Source: Haladaptatus sp. QDMS2
GTDB taxonomy: Archaea; Halobacteriota; Halobacteria; Halobacteriales; Halococcaceae
Assembly: GCF_029338295.1 (NCBI RefSeq)
Contig: NZ_CP119791.1
Location: forward strand, 2,046,001 to 2,110,000
Length of the DNA stretch: 64,000 nucleotides
Reading direction: 5' to 3'
Program-made: the position numbers and the translations under genes
Part shown: piece by piece, positions 1 through 7,207 of the stretch
Layout of the letters: each line of letters starts with the position of its first letter
Numbering within the stretch: the first letter of the stretch is position 1
Notes under the pieces: generated by a model
What the model was told of the DNA's origin: nothing
Seen by the model: only the letters and a program-made list of their open reading frames with translations
Databases searched by the model: none

Positions 1-1
1 C

Positions 2-700
2 GGGACGACGTGGGACGTCCCCGCGGTGCTCGCCGGGTCGCGCCGGGTCCGAACCTACGTCGAACTGACCGGAAACCACGGCGTGACGGTGGCCCGAAAT
101 CTAGGGGCGCATCTGGCTGCCGGGCCACTTCTCGTCTTTCTCGACGACGACGCGGTTCCAGACCCCCACTTCGTCGAAGAACACCTTCGCGTCCATCGAG
201 TGAGCAACGTCATCGCCGCCCGCGGGCGGGTCGTCCCGCGCACCGACACCATCTACAACAAGATGCAGAGCCACTACGACCTCGGCCCGGCTCAGTTCCC
301 GACGTACATCAACGTGGAGGGAAACACCTCGTTCGACCGCGACACCTTCCGCTCGCTCGGCGGCTACGACGAGTCGTTCGAGGGCCGCGCCGGTCACGAA
401 GGCATCGAGTGGACCTACCGCGCACTCGAGGCGGGTATTCCGGCGTCGAAAATCGTCTACTACCCGGACGCCGTGGTCGCCCACGATTACGCCGACGGAT
501 TCTGGGCGTACGTCAACAAAAAGCGGTACTTCAGGCGCTATCAGGCCGCCCTCCGTGAGGACTACCCGCATCTGTTCGCCTTCACGAGCGAGTACGAGGC
601 GAACCGACCGGGCGTCCCCGGCCGCCTCGGCTTTACTGACCGGCTCAAAATTCGTCTTATCGAATCGCTCGCGGCACCGCTGAGTGCGCTCCGCCGCTGA
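2..700 (+). CDS. Glycosyltransferase family 2 (5'-truncated by window edge)
   Basis: This is the C-terminal part of a GT-A fold glycosyltransferase; the reading frame is open to the window start, so the N-terminal nucleotide-binding strands are missing. Visible family marks are the GVTVARNLG helix, the metal-binding FLDDDAVPD segment and the acceptor-side GGYDESF motif followed by an EGIEWTYR stretch, all typical of GT2 enzymes that transfer a sugar from a nucleotide-sugar donor on the cytoplasmic side of the membrane. No membrane segment is visible in the part present. It belongs to the polysaccharide island that continues to about 29.7 kb, although it points the opposite way to most of it. 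Donor and acceptor cannot be read from the sequence. Confidence 0.85.
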   Translation, partial: GTTWDVPAVLAGSRRVRTYVELTGNHGVTVARNLGAHLAAGPLLVFLDDDAVPDPHFVEEHLRVHRVSNVIAARGRVVPRTDTIYNKMQSHYDLGPAQFPTYINVEGNTSFDRDTFRSLGGYDESFEGRAGHEGIEWTYRALEAGIPASKIVYYPDAVVAHDYADGFWAYVNKKRYFRRYQAALREDYPHLFAFTSEYEANRPGVPGRLGFTDRLKIRLIESLAAPLSALRR

Positions 701-710
701 CCCGGCGCGC

Positions 711-1373
711 TCAGAACAGGCCGATGGCGGCGACCTGTGACAGCGCGAGTTGCGCCCCGATGACGATACCGAACAGTCCTGCTGCGCCCTTTAGGTACGC
801 GGAGAACTGCGTATCGAGGGTGTGCCCCCAGATGACCGAGACGGCGGCCATCGTCGCGATGGTGAGGACGCTGAACGCCGCGAGGAAGGTGAGCGCGCTG
901 CCCATCGTCGGCGCGGAGGAGACGAGTGCGACGACGAGGATGCCGCTCCCGGCGAATCCGTGGAGCACGCCGACGAGGAACGAGTCGTCGTTTACGTGCT
1001 GGTGGTCGGAGCCAAATGCGGACTCGCCGACGCGCAGGTGGGTGTGGACGCCGGTGCCATGAGTATGGGCTTCGACGTCCACGCCGCCGACGGCGGAGTA
1101 CAGCATCCGCGCGCCGAGGAAGATGAGGATGCCGCCGACGACGAACTCGAACAGTCTGGTTATCGACTCGGGAAGGTGGACGCCGAAGGCCACGAATAGG
1201 AGGCCGAGGACGACGATGGGGAGCGAGTGCCCGATGCCCCACGACGCGCCGACCACGCCCGACTGGTCGGTGTCGTCCTCGACGAGCGTCGCGACCGCCG
1301 CGAGGTGGTCCGATTCGAGGGCGTGGCGCACGCCCAGGACCGCGCCCGCCGTCGCCGCTGCGATGAGTGACAT
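711..1373 (-). CDS. NicO/NiCoT-type nickel or cobalt transporter
   Basis: A 220-residue integral membrane protein with about six hydrophobic segments. The first helix contains RHALESDH, which matches the HX4DH metal signature of the NiCoT/RcnA/UreH superfamily. A His-rich cytoplasmic loop (HTHGTGVHTHL, then SDHQH) sits in the middle, as is usual for nickel and cobalt exporters of the RcnA type, and a second HGFAGSG motif follows. The likely role is movement of Ni2+ or Co2+ across the membrane; uptake or export cannot be decided. It is convergent with the upstream glycosyltransferase and transcribed alone from a TATA-like box 24 nt upstream of the ATG. It looks unrelated to the glycan genes around it. 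Confidence 0.8.
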   Translation of the reverse strand: MSLIAAATAGAVLGVRHALESDHLAAVATLVEDDTDQSGVVGASWGIGHSLPIVVLGLLFVAFGVHLPESITRLFEFVVGGILIFLGARMLYSAVGGVDVEAHTHGTGVHTHLRVGESAFGSDHQHVNDDSFLVGVLHGFAGSGILVVALVSSAPTMGSALTFLAAFSVLTIATMAAVSVIWGHTLDTQFSAYLKGAAGLFGIVIGAQLALSQVAAIGLF

Positions 1374-1396
1374 GGACGTAGATTATCGGTATGACA

Positions 1397-1402
1397 ATTA
1401 TA
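1397..1402 (-). promoter_or_regulatory. TATA-like box of the NicO gene
   Basis: On the minus strand the sequence reads TATAAT, 24 nt before the ATG at 1373. This is the position expected for a leaderless or short-leader haloarchaeal promoter. Confidence 0.5.
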
Positions 1403-1440
1403 CTCTTGGATTCTGGCAGTTGTGCGGGGGTTTCAGCCGG

Positions 1441-2613
1441 TCAGTCGTCAGCGAAGCCCGCCGTGTCCTCGCGCTCGTTGTACCACACGTCCACGTGGCG
1501 TTCCGGTTCGTAGGGTTTGCCCACGATGTCGAGGCGGCCGTCGCCGTTCAGGTCGACGACTTTCGCCTCGTGGGTGGGAATTCCCGTCGCGATGACCACC
1601 GGTTCGAACGTGCCGTCACCCTGGTTGTGGAACACGAAGTGACGGGGGTTCGGATTCTCGCCGAGGCCCATCTCGCCGACGTAGATGTCGAGGTGGCCGT
1701 CGCCGTCTACGTCCGCGACCTGCAAACTGTGCGGGCAGAACAGGTCTTCGTGGATGAAGGTCGCCTCCCACGTCGGCGGGTCGAGAATCGCGAGGCGGCC
1801 GGGGTGGGTACCGTAGGTTGGCGAGTCGCCCTCTGCCAGGATTATCTCAAGGTCTCCATCGTCGTCTATGTCCGCGACGGCGGCACGGGTGTAGTCCCAC
1901 CCCGTCGAAATTTCTTCGTGGTGCCAAAGTTCGCCGGGCGTGGCAGGCTGTGAGAAGATGTGCGGGCCAGCGACGACTTCCGTCTCGCCGTCGCCGTCTA
2001 CGTCCACCACGACGAGGCCCTCGACGGCCAGCCCCTCGGCAATGACGTGGAGGTTCTCCTCGGGCCAGGGCGACTGGGTGGGGTCGGCTGGAACGTCGTA
2101 GTAGAAGATGACTTTGCTCTCCTGTGAGAGGCCGACGATTTCGTTCTCGCCGTCGTCGTCCACGTCGGCGACCGCGATGTCGTGGTACTTGTCGTACTTG
2201 TCGTGGATCAGGTGTTCGGGCCACGGTTGGGTGGGGTCTGCTGGCTGTTCGAGCCAGAATAGCTTCGTCCCCCGGTAAGCTTGGCCCACGACGAGGTCGA
2301 GGCGGCCGTCGCCGTTCACGTCGCCGAGCGCGTTGCCGAAGACGTAGAGGTCGGGCGAGGTGGAGAGACGGTGGCGTCGCCACCCGGGATTCTCGTACCA
2401 GAAGATGCTCTCCTCTTTCAGACCGACCATGTCCTTCAGTCCCGCGAGGTTGGGCAGGCTGCTGTAGCGCCCCCGAATCTTCATGTTCTTTATCGCTCCC
2501 ATCCCGCCGACGATGACGTCGGGGAGGCCGTTGCCGGTCAAATCCGTCGTGAGGCAGATGCCGAGGCGCGTACACGGCGGCCGCGGGTCGATGGTCTCGT
2601 GGCGGAACTTCAT
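1441..2613 (-). CDS. FG-GAP/VCBS beta-propeller protein
   Basis: A 390-residue protein built almost entirely of FG-GAP/VCBS blades. I count seven calcium-binding DxDxDG-type loops (DLTGNGLPD, DVNGDGRLD, DVDDDGENE, DVDGDGETE, DIDDDGDLE, DVDGDGHLD, DLNGDGRLD), which suggests a complete seven-bladed propeller. Such domains bind calcium and often mediate carbohydrate or protein contacts at the cell surface. The frame is open to 2898, but the ATG at 2613 is the better start: the upstream stretch is basic, low in complexity and overlaps the isomerase gene, and a promoter-like element lies 25 nt before 2613. With this start there is no signal peptide, which is odd for this family. It closes a row of polysaccharide genes running down from the flippase. 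Confidence 0.75.
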   Translation of the reverse strand: MKFRHETIDPRPPCTRLGICLTTDLTGNGLPDVIVGGMGAIKNMKIRGRYSSLPNLAGLKDMVGLKEESIFWYENPGWRRHRLSTSPDLYVFGNALGDVNGDGRLDLVVGQAYRGTKLFWLEQPADPTQPWPEHLIHDKYDKYHDIAVADVDDDGENEIVGLSQESKVIFYYDVPADPTQSPWPEENLHVIAEGLAVEGLVVVDVDGDGETEVVAGPHIFSQPATPGELWHHEEISTGWDYTRAAVADIDDDGDLEIILAEGDSPTYGTHPGRLAILDPPTWEATFIHEDLFCPHSLQVADVDGDGHLDIYVGEMGLGENPNPRHFVFHNQGDGTFEPVVIATGIPTHEAKVVDLNGDGRLDIVGKPYEPERHVDVWYNEREDTAGFADD

Positions 2614-2638
2614 GGGAAAACTGACGGCCTCGGTTCGA

Positions 2639-2658
2639 ATTGTAAGCGACCGCTTAAT
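2639..2658 (-). promoter_or_regulatory. Bipartite island promoter element (FG-GAP gene)
   Basis: Minus strand reads ATTAAGCGGTCGCTTACAAT. It matches the recurrent ATTAAC-N7-TAACAAW pattern and ends 25 nt before the ATG at 2613. It overlaps the stop codon of the isomerase gene. Confidence 0.55.
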
Positions 2659-3619
2659 CGGCCCGCGCCGGTGAGGGGGAGTCGTCGCCGGGTGATTTTC
2701 CGGTAATCGCCTGCAGGACCGACACCCCGTGAGCAAGTGCGTCGAGTGCGTCCTCGGGGTGGTCGTGTTCGTAGACGACCCACTCGGTCCCGAGGCGCGC
2801 TGCGGCCGTCGCCGTGGCCGCGATGTCGAGGCCACCGGTGCCCGGTTGAACCGACCGCTGGCCGCCGCCGGGTCGCGGCGTCTCCGACTTCGCAACATCT
2901 TTCAGGTGGACGAGCGGCGAGCGACCGGCGACGTATTCGAGCACCTCAACGGGGTCGTGACCAGCAGCCACCACCGCCCCGACGTCCACTTCGAACTGCA
3001 CGTACTCCGGGTCGAGAAGTGTCGCGAGCAGGCCGTACGCCGTCGGTTCAAGGGGGACCTCGGGCAGGTCGGTAAGGTATCGTTTCATGAACTGTCTGTC
3101 ACCGGCGGAGCCCAGAATGCGCCACACGCGCTGGCCGAACGACTCCGTGCGCACGTCGTGGGTCTCGGGCGAAATCGACGTAAGCGCCGCTCCGAGCCAC
3201 CCCGACTCGACGAGCGGGAAGAAGTCGTGGTCCTGATTGTGATAGAGGAGACTGAAGCCCTCGGCTGTGAGCTGCTCGCCGAGTCGATTGAGTCGTTCCG
3301 CGAGCTGTCGCACCCGTCGCTCAGTCAGGAAGTGTGCCTTCGAGAGGTGCGGGACGACGAGCGTATCACACCCGAGCGTCCGGTAGCGAGGGAGCAGCGT
3401 CTCGCGGTCGTATTCGAGTTGCTGTAATTCGACGTGGGCGGCGACGGGGACGACGCCGGTCTCCGCGAGCGCGCGGGCGACGGGTTCCGGGTCTTCGCGC
3501 TGGATGCGATGGGCGAACTCGACCCCTTCGATGCCGGCTTCCGACACCCGGCGGACGACGTCGGCGAGCGGTTCGTCGAGGTCTCGAATCGTGTAGAGTT
3601 GGATGGCGGAGCGAAGCAT
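2654..3619 (-). CDS. Sugar phosphate isomerase/epimerase family protein (xylose isomerase-like TIM barrel)
   Basis: A 321-residue protein of the AP endonuclease 2/xylose isomerase-like TIM-barrel superfamily. It opens with SAIQLYTIRD, a standard first strand of the sugar isomerase/epimerase branch, continues with GIEGVEFAH, and carries the metal-site signatures LLYHNQDHDF, FEVDVGAV, PLVHLKDV and a late WVVYEHDHP strand carrying Glu. Members isomerise or epimerise ketoses, inositols or sugar phosphates using a divalent metal. The exact substrate is not visible. Its own copy of the island promoter element lies inside the end of the deacetylase gene, so it can be transcribed independently. Confidence 0.8.
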   Translation of the reverse strand: MLRSAIQLYTIRDLDEPLADVVRRVSEAGIEGVEFAHRIQREDPEPVARALAETGVVPVAAHVELQQLEYDRETLLPRYRTLGCDTLVVPHLSKAHFLTERRVRQLAERLNRLGEQLTAEGFSLLYHNQDHDFFPLVESGWLGAALTSISPETHDVRTESFGQRVWRILGSAGDRQFMKRYLTDLPEVPLEPTAYGLLATLLDPEYVQFEVDVGAVVAAGHDPVEVLEYVAGRSPLVHLKDVAKSETPRPGGGQRSVQPGTGGLDIAATATAAARLGTEWVVYEHDHPEDALDALAHGVSVLQAITGKSPGDDSPSPARAD

Positions 3620-3633
3620 GCGAACCTGGCTGC

Positions 3634-4449
3634 TCAGACACGGCGTGAGGGCATTGTAAGCCGACCGTTAATGCGTCGTGTCGCTGTCCGAATCGCGTCC
3701 CCGAGGTCGGATAGCTCCCATCGCAGCGTCGATTCGGGGACGTGCCCCGCAAGTCGCGGAAGGAGATACGGGTCGCTTCCCGGTGCGACGAGGCGACCTG
3801 CCGTCGTCACGGCGAGAGCGTGAGAATCGCGAACGAGCACGACGCTCGCCGGGTCGTGGTCGCCGTAGGGGTACGAAAAGCGGTCGATTTCCACGCCGAC
3901 GATGGTTTCCAGGGCGGCCTTCGCGCCGAGAATCTCCTCACGACGGGCTTCGTCGTCTCCGAGTTCAGAGAGGCGTGGGTGGCTCCGTGTGTGATTGCCC
4001 ACGGTCACGAGTGGGTCCGTGGCGAGCGCCCGTAGTTGCGCCGCGGTCAACATGACCTGGTCCGCCGTCGGTTCGAGTTCGTGACGCGCTGCGAAGTGGC
4101 TCAGATTCTCGTCGCCGACGAAATCGCTCGACACGAACACGGTCGCCGGACAGTCGAACTCCCGGAGCAGGGGGAGCGTGTTCGTCTCGAAGTCGGCGAA
4201 GCCGTCGTCGAAGGTGATGGCGACCCGTTTTTTGGTCCCCGACTCCAGTACGTCGGGCAGGTCACAGACGGTGTACCGGCTTGTGAGATAGTCGAGGTCG
4301 CGGCGGAACCGCTCGACAGAGACAGTGCCAAAGCGTCCGGGCATCCCCACCGAATGGTAGACGAGAATCGCGTTTCTGCGGTCGGGGAATCGGCTGGAGA
4401 GACGGAGCCTGCGGTCGCTGCTGGCGAGTGCGTCCCACGCCCCGGTCAT
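3634..4449 (-). CDS. Polysaccharide deacetylase (NodB domain)
   Basis: A 271-residue carbohydrate esterase family 4-like protein. The NodB motifs are clear: ITFDDGFADF carries the catalytic and metal-binding Asp pair, NHTRSHPRLSEL supplies the two metal His, and FSYPYGDHD is the third motif. The N-terminus has ILVYHSVG, common in polysaccharide deacetylases that de-N-acetylate hexosamine polymers or lipid-linked sugars. There is no signal peptide, so a cytoplasmic substrate is possible. It lies between the flippase and the isomerase in the same direction and has its own promoter-like element 25 nt upstream of the ATG. Confidence 0.85.
   Translation of the reverse strand: MTGAWDALASSDRRLRLSSRFPDRRNAILVYHSVGMPGRFGTVSVERFRRDLDYLTSRYTVCDLPDVLESGTKKRVAITFDDGFADFETNTLPLLREFDCPATVFVSSDFVGDENLSHFAARHELEPTADQVMLTAAQLRALATDPLVTVGNHTRSHPRLSELGDDEARREEILGAKAALETIVGVEIDRFSYPYGDHDPASVVLVRDSHALAVTTAGRLVAPGSDPYLLPRLAGHVPESTLRWELSDLGDAIRTATRRINGRLTMPSRRV
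3653..3672 (-). promoter_or_regulatory. Bipartite island promoter element (isomerase gene)
   Basis: Minus strand reads ATTAACGGTCGGCTTACAAT, ending 33 nt before the ATG at 3619. It is nearly identical to the element upstream of the FG-GAP gene and lies within the 3' end of the deacetylase coding region. Confidence 0.55.
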
Positions 4450-4474
4450 AGCGAAAGGAGGGTCGCCGAGTGGC

Positions 4475-4494
4475 TAAAGTACCCGCCGCTTAAT
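4475..4494 (-). promoter_or_regulatory. Bipartite island promoter element (deacetylase gene)
   Basis: Minus strand reads ATTAAGCGGCGGGTACTTTA, ending 25 nt before the ATG at 4449. The upstream half is conserved; the downstream half is closer to a normal TATA box here. Confidence 0.5.
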
Positions 4495-4498
4495 CGAC

Positions 4499-6001
4499 TC
4501 ATCCGCGGACCACAGCTCCGATGGTGCGGATGTTTCGGCCGAGACTCCACCCAAAGCGGGTCGTGAGGACGAACACGACCGCGCCGTAGACGCCCGCCCC
4601 GACTATTACGAGCAGGACGAACTCAACCAGCGGGTTGACGGTAACGAGCAGCTGGGTCGCCCAGACCGCACCGCCCATCAGGAGGCTGGCGACGAGTGGG
4701 TAGGTAATCTCGCGGACGAACCGGCCGTAGGTCGTCTCCACGGTTCTAACGAGGAGGTAGATGTCGATGGGCACGGAGGGGACGACGTACGTCGCGACGA
4801 CGGCGGCGGCGGTGCCGACGATGCCGTACTGGAGCGTCGCGGGGATGATGACGATGGCGAGGAAGACGGTGCGAAGCGCCGAAACTTTCGTCCCGTAGTC
4901 GGGGTGGCCCCGTGCCTGCCACACCGGGGCGAACGTCATCGTCATCGAGATGAGGAAGGCGTAGACGCCGATGAGTTGAATCGGGACGATGGTCGGTTCC
5001 CACGTCTCGCCGAGGAAGGCGACGACGAAGGTGGGCGCGACGGCGACGATGCCAACCGCGAGGGGGAACGAGACGGCCGTCGAGACCTGCACCGTCTGGA
5101 AGAACGCTTCCCGCAAGGCGGGGACGTCATCCTGCAATTTCGAATAGCTCGGGAAGGCCACCGAGGAGATGACGGCGGCGATTTCGGTCGCCGGGGCCAT
5201 CGCGAACTGATAGGCGACCTGGTAGAAGCCGAGTGAGGTGGCGTTCAACAGCCAGCCGACCACCGCGTCGTCGCCCTGACTGTAGAGGAACGTGACGATG
5301 CCGCCCCCGGTGACCCACTTCCCGTAGGTGAACAGTTCGCGGGCCGCGCTGAGGTCGAACGACAGCCCCGGCCTGAACTCGTGGGCGAGGTAGGAGACAA
5401 CGAGGCGGGCGGCGTCCGCGAGGACGTAGCCGAGGACGAGCGCCCAGACCGAGCCGTAGATGACCGCGATGGTGACCGCGACGATGAAGTTGGTGAACGA
5501 CCCCGACAACTGGTAGACGAGCTGTTTGTGGAACTCCAAGTTCTTCTGGAAGTAGATGACGCCCGGATTTCTGATACCCGTCAACAGCGGCGAAATCGCC
5601 ACCACTTGCAGGACGGGCAGGGCGCGCGGTTCGTGAAAGAGGTCGGCGACCAGCGGCGCGATGGCGAACGTCACTGCCGCAAGGAGCAAGCCGCGGGCGA
5701 CTTCCATGCTCCAGGCGGTGTTGAGGTAGTGGTCGACGTCGTCGCCCTTCTGGTAGATGAGTGCCTGATTCAGGCCGAGATTCGAGAGTCGTCGGAGCGC
5801 CGTCGCCGTGAGCAGCGCGATACCCATCAGCCCGAAGTCGGCGGGCGCGAGCAATCGGGCGAGGATGACCAGCAACAGAAGTTGCAGGCCGCGGTCGGTG
5901 ATGTTCGATATCGTCACCCAGATACCGCTCTTTATCGTCCGGTCTGCGAGCGACCCGCCGGGGAGCAACCGCCGAAAGAGACCGCCACCGGGAACTCTCA
6001 T
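4499..6001 (-). CDS. Oligosaccharide flippase (MOP/Wzx-like)
   Basis: A 500-residue polytopic membrane protein with about 12 to 14 hydrophobic helices, of the polysaccharide biosynthesis/MOP superfamily. The N-terminal SGIWVTISNITDRGLQLLLL, with ADFGLMGIALL shortly after, is typical of Wzx/RfbX-type flippases, which move lipid-linked oligosaccharides from the inner to the outer face of the membrane. The frame is open to a TTG at 6094, but the ATG at 6001 is preferred because the preceding 31 residues are not hydrophobic and overlap the promoter-like element. It is probably the exporter for the polymer or N-glycan made by this island. No polymerase of classical Wzy type is recognisable beside it. 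Confidence 0.88.
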   Translation of the reverse strand: MRVPGGGLFRRLLPGGSLADRTIKSGIWVTISNITDRGLQLLLLVILARLLAPADFGLMGIALLTATALRRLSNLGLNQALIYQKGDDVDHYLNTAWSMEVARGLLLAAVTFAIAPLVADLFHEPRALPVLQVVAISPLLTGIRNPGVIYFQKNLEFHKQLVYQLSGSFTNFIVAVTIAVIYGSVWALVLGYVLADAARLVVSYLAHEFRPGLSFDLSAARELFTYGKWVTGGGIVTFLYSQGDDAVVGWLLNATSLGFYQVAYQFAMAPATEIAAVISSVAFPSYSKLQDDVPALREAFFQTVQVSTAVSFPLAVGIVAVAPTFVVAFLGETWEPTIVPIQLIGVYAFLISMTMTFAPVWQARGHPDYGTKVSALRTVFLAIVIIPATLQYGIVGTAAAVVATYVVPSVPIDIYLLVRTVETTYGRFVREITYPLVASLLMGGAVWATQLLVTVNPLVEFVLLVIVGAGVYGAVVFVLTTRFGWSLGRNIRTIGAVVRG

Positions 6002-6093
6002 CGTACCACCACTAGCCTGCGTCCGCGTCGCAGCGACGAACCATACGGAAGAGACGGGACGCTCATTATCCTGTACCTGGGCCGTCGGCGGCA

Positions 6094-6113
6094 ATTGTTA
6101 TTTCAGAGTTAAT
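6094..6113 (-). promoter_or_regulatory. Bipartite island promoter element (flippase)
   Basis: Minus strand reads ATTAACTCTGAAATAACAAT. It shares 18 of 20 positions with the element upstream of the 650-residue membrane protein at 18238. It ends 92 nt before the ATG at 6001, implying a leader of about 65 nt. Confidence 0.6.
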
Positions 6114-6194
6114 GTCGCGTAAGCGGCGTCGTCGAATCGGAAAACTGGCAGACAGAGACGGAATTGGCTGCCAAATCCGACGCAACCACGGTGT

Positions 6195-6214
6195 GACAGG
6201 AACTGACTAACAAT
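6195..6214 (+). promoter_or_regulatory. Island promoter element, 3' half (GT2 gene)
   Basis: The plus strand carries TGACTAACAAT ending 24 nt before the ATG at 6239. The TAACAAT half matches the island consensus; the upstream half is weak. The same TGACTAACAAT core occurs before the gene at 19504. Confidence 0.45.
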
Positions 6215-6238
6215 GTCCGTTCGGGGCGAAGAGCAGGT

Positions 6239-7207
6239 ATGGGAGCAGCCGGCAAAACCCCGCTCGTGAGCGTCGTCGTCCCGACGCGCGACCGGCCTGA
6301 CGCACTCACGAAGGCGATTGCGAGCATCAACGCCCAGACATACGAGTCCATCCAACTCATCGTGGTAGACGACTCCGAGAAATCGGCAGAACACGTCCTG
6401 AAAGGGCTCGAACTCGCGGCCATCGCGGAGACGCACTTCATCAGAACCGCGAACCCGCAGGGGGCGGCCGCCGCACGAAACCGCGGCCTCGCCGCCGCTG
6501 ACGGCACGTACGTCGCCTTTCTCGACGACGACGACCAGTGGGAACCCGAAAAACTCGAAAAGCAAATCGCCCGTTTTGCGGCCGCAGACGACGACGTCGG
6601 CGTGGTGTACACCGGCCAACGCTACGTCGATACGAGGGGACGCACGACCACGATTCGGACGCCGACGACGCGAGGCTGGGTGGCTCGCGACCTGCTCCGA
6701 GGCGAACCGCTAGCCCCGTTCTCGACGGTGCTCGTTCGGAAAACCGCGCTCGACGCGGCCGGGACGCTCGACGACCGCTTCCCCGTCTGGGAGGATCGCG
6801 AGTGGTACCTCCGACTCGCGACTGTGTGTGCGTTCGACATCGTCCCCGAACCGCTCGTCGTCCGCCGGATGGGCGCGGGTGACCAACTCTCGGGGGAGTT
6901 CGAGCGCATTCGGGATACCGCGTACCCGCTTTTGCTCGAAACCCACCGCCCGCTCGCGGCGTCCTACGGCATGGTTCCCGAGTTCGAGGCCGCGACCGCT
7001 CGGATGCTCGCGGTGGCCGCACTGGATGCTGGCGCCTATCGCGACGCTCGCCGGGCGTCGATTCGGGCGCTGCGAGCGACCCCGACGGATTCCGCGTCGT
7101 GGGCGTATCTCGCACTCTCGCTCGGCGGGCGGCTTACCTACGGCCTCGCCCGGACGCTAAAGCGCCGCGTCTCCCGAACTCAGGCCTCGAACAACACGTT
7201 GCCGTAG
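6239..7207 (+). CDS. Glycosyltransferase family 2
   Basis: A 322-residue GT-A fold enzyme. It begins with VSVVVPTRDRPDAL, the first Rossmann strand, followed by LIVVDDSE, the nucleotide-binding Asp. GAAAARNRGLA leads to the metal-binding FLDDDDQWEP, and WEDREWYLRLA is the likely acceptor-side ED motif. The C-terminal third is helical and shows no membrane span. It is likely a cytoplasmic transferase adding one sugar to a lipid-linked glycan. The gene is on the opposite strand to the flippase and diverges from it. Its 3' end overlaps the end of the convergent beta-helix gene by 28 bp. Donor specificity is not predictable. Confidence 0.87.
   Translation: MGAAGKTPLVSVVVPTRDRPDALTKAIASINAQTYESIQLIVVDDSEKSAEHVLKGLELAAIAETHFIRTANPQGAAAARNRGLAAADGTYVAFLDDDDQWEPEKLEKQIARFAAADDDVGVVYTGQRYVDTRGRTTTIRTPTTRGWVARDLLRGEPLAPFSTVLVRKTALDAAGTLDDRFPVWEDREWYLRLATVCAFDIVPEPLVVRRMGAGDQLSGEFERIRDTAYPLLLETHRPLAASYGMVPEFEAATARMLAVAALDAGAYRDARRASIRALRATPTDSASWAYLALSLGGRLTYGLARTLKRRVSRTQASNNTLP

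Noticed and set aside
1381-1403. Possible NikR operator before the NicO gene
   Set aside because: A TCATAC half-site is present but the partner GTATGA at N16 spacing is absent, so the match is likely chance.
2614-2898. N-terminal extension of the FG-GAP protein to 2898
   Set aside because: It would overlap the isomerase gene by 245 bp, is basic and low in complexity, and the promoter element favours the ATG at 2613.
7180-7207. 28-bp overlap of convergent genes as a sign of a wrong start or frameshift
   Set aside because: Only the two stop regions overlap and both proteins look complete, so this is simple convergent overlap.
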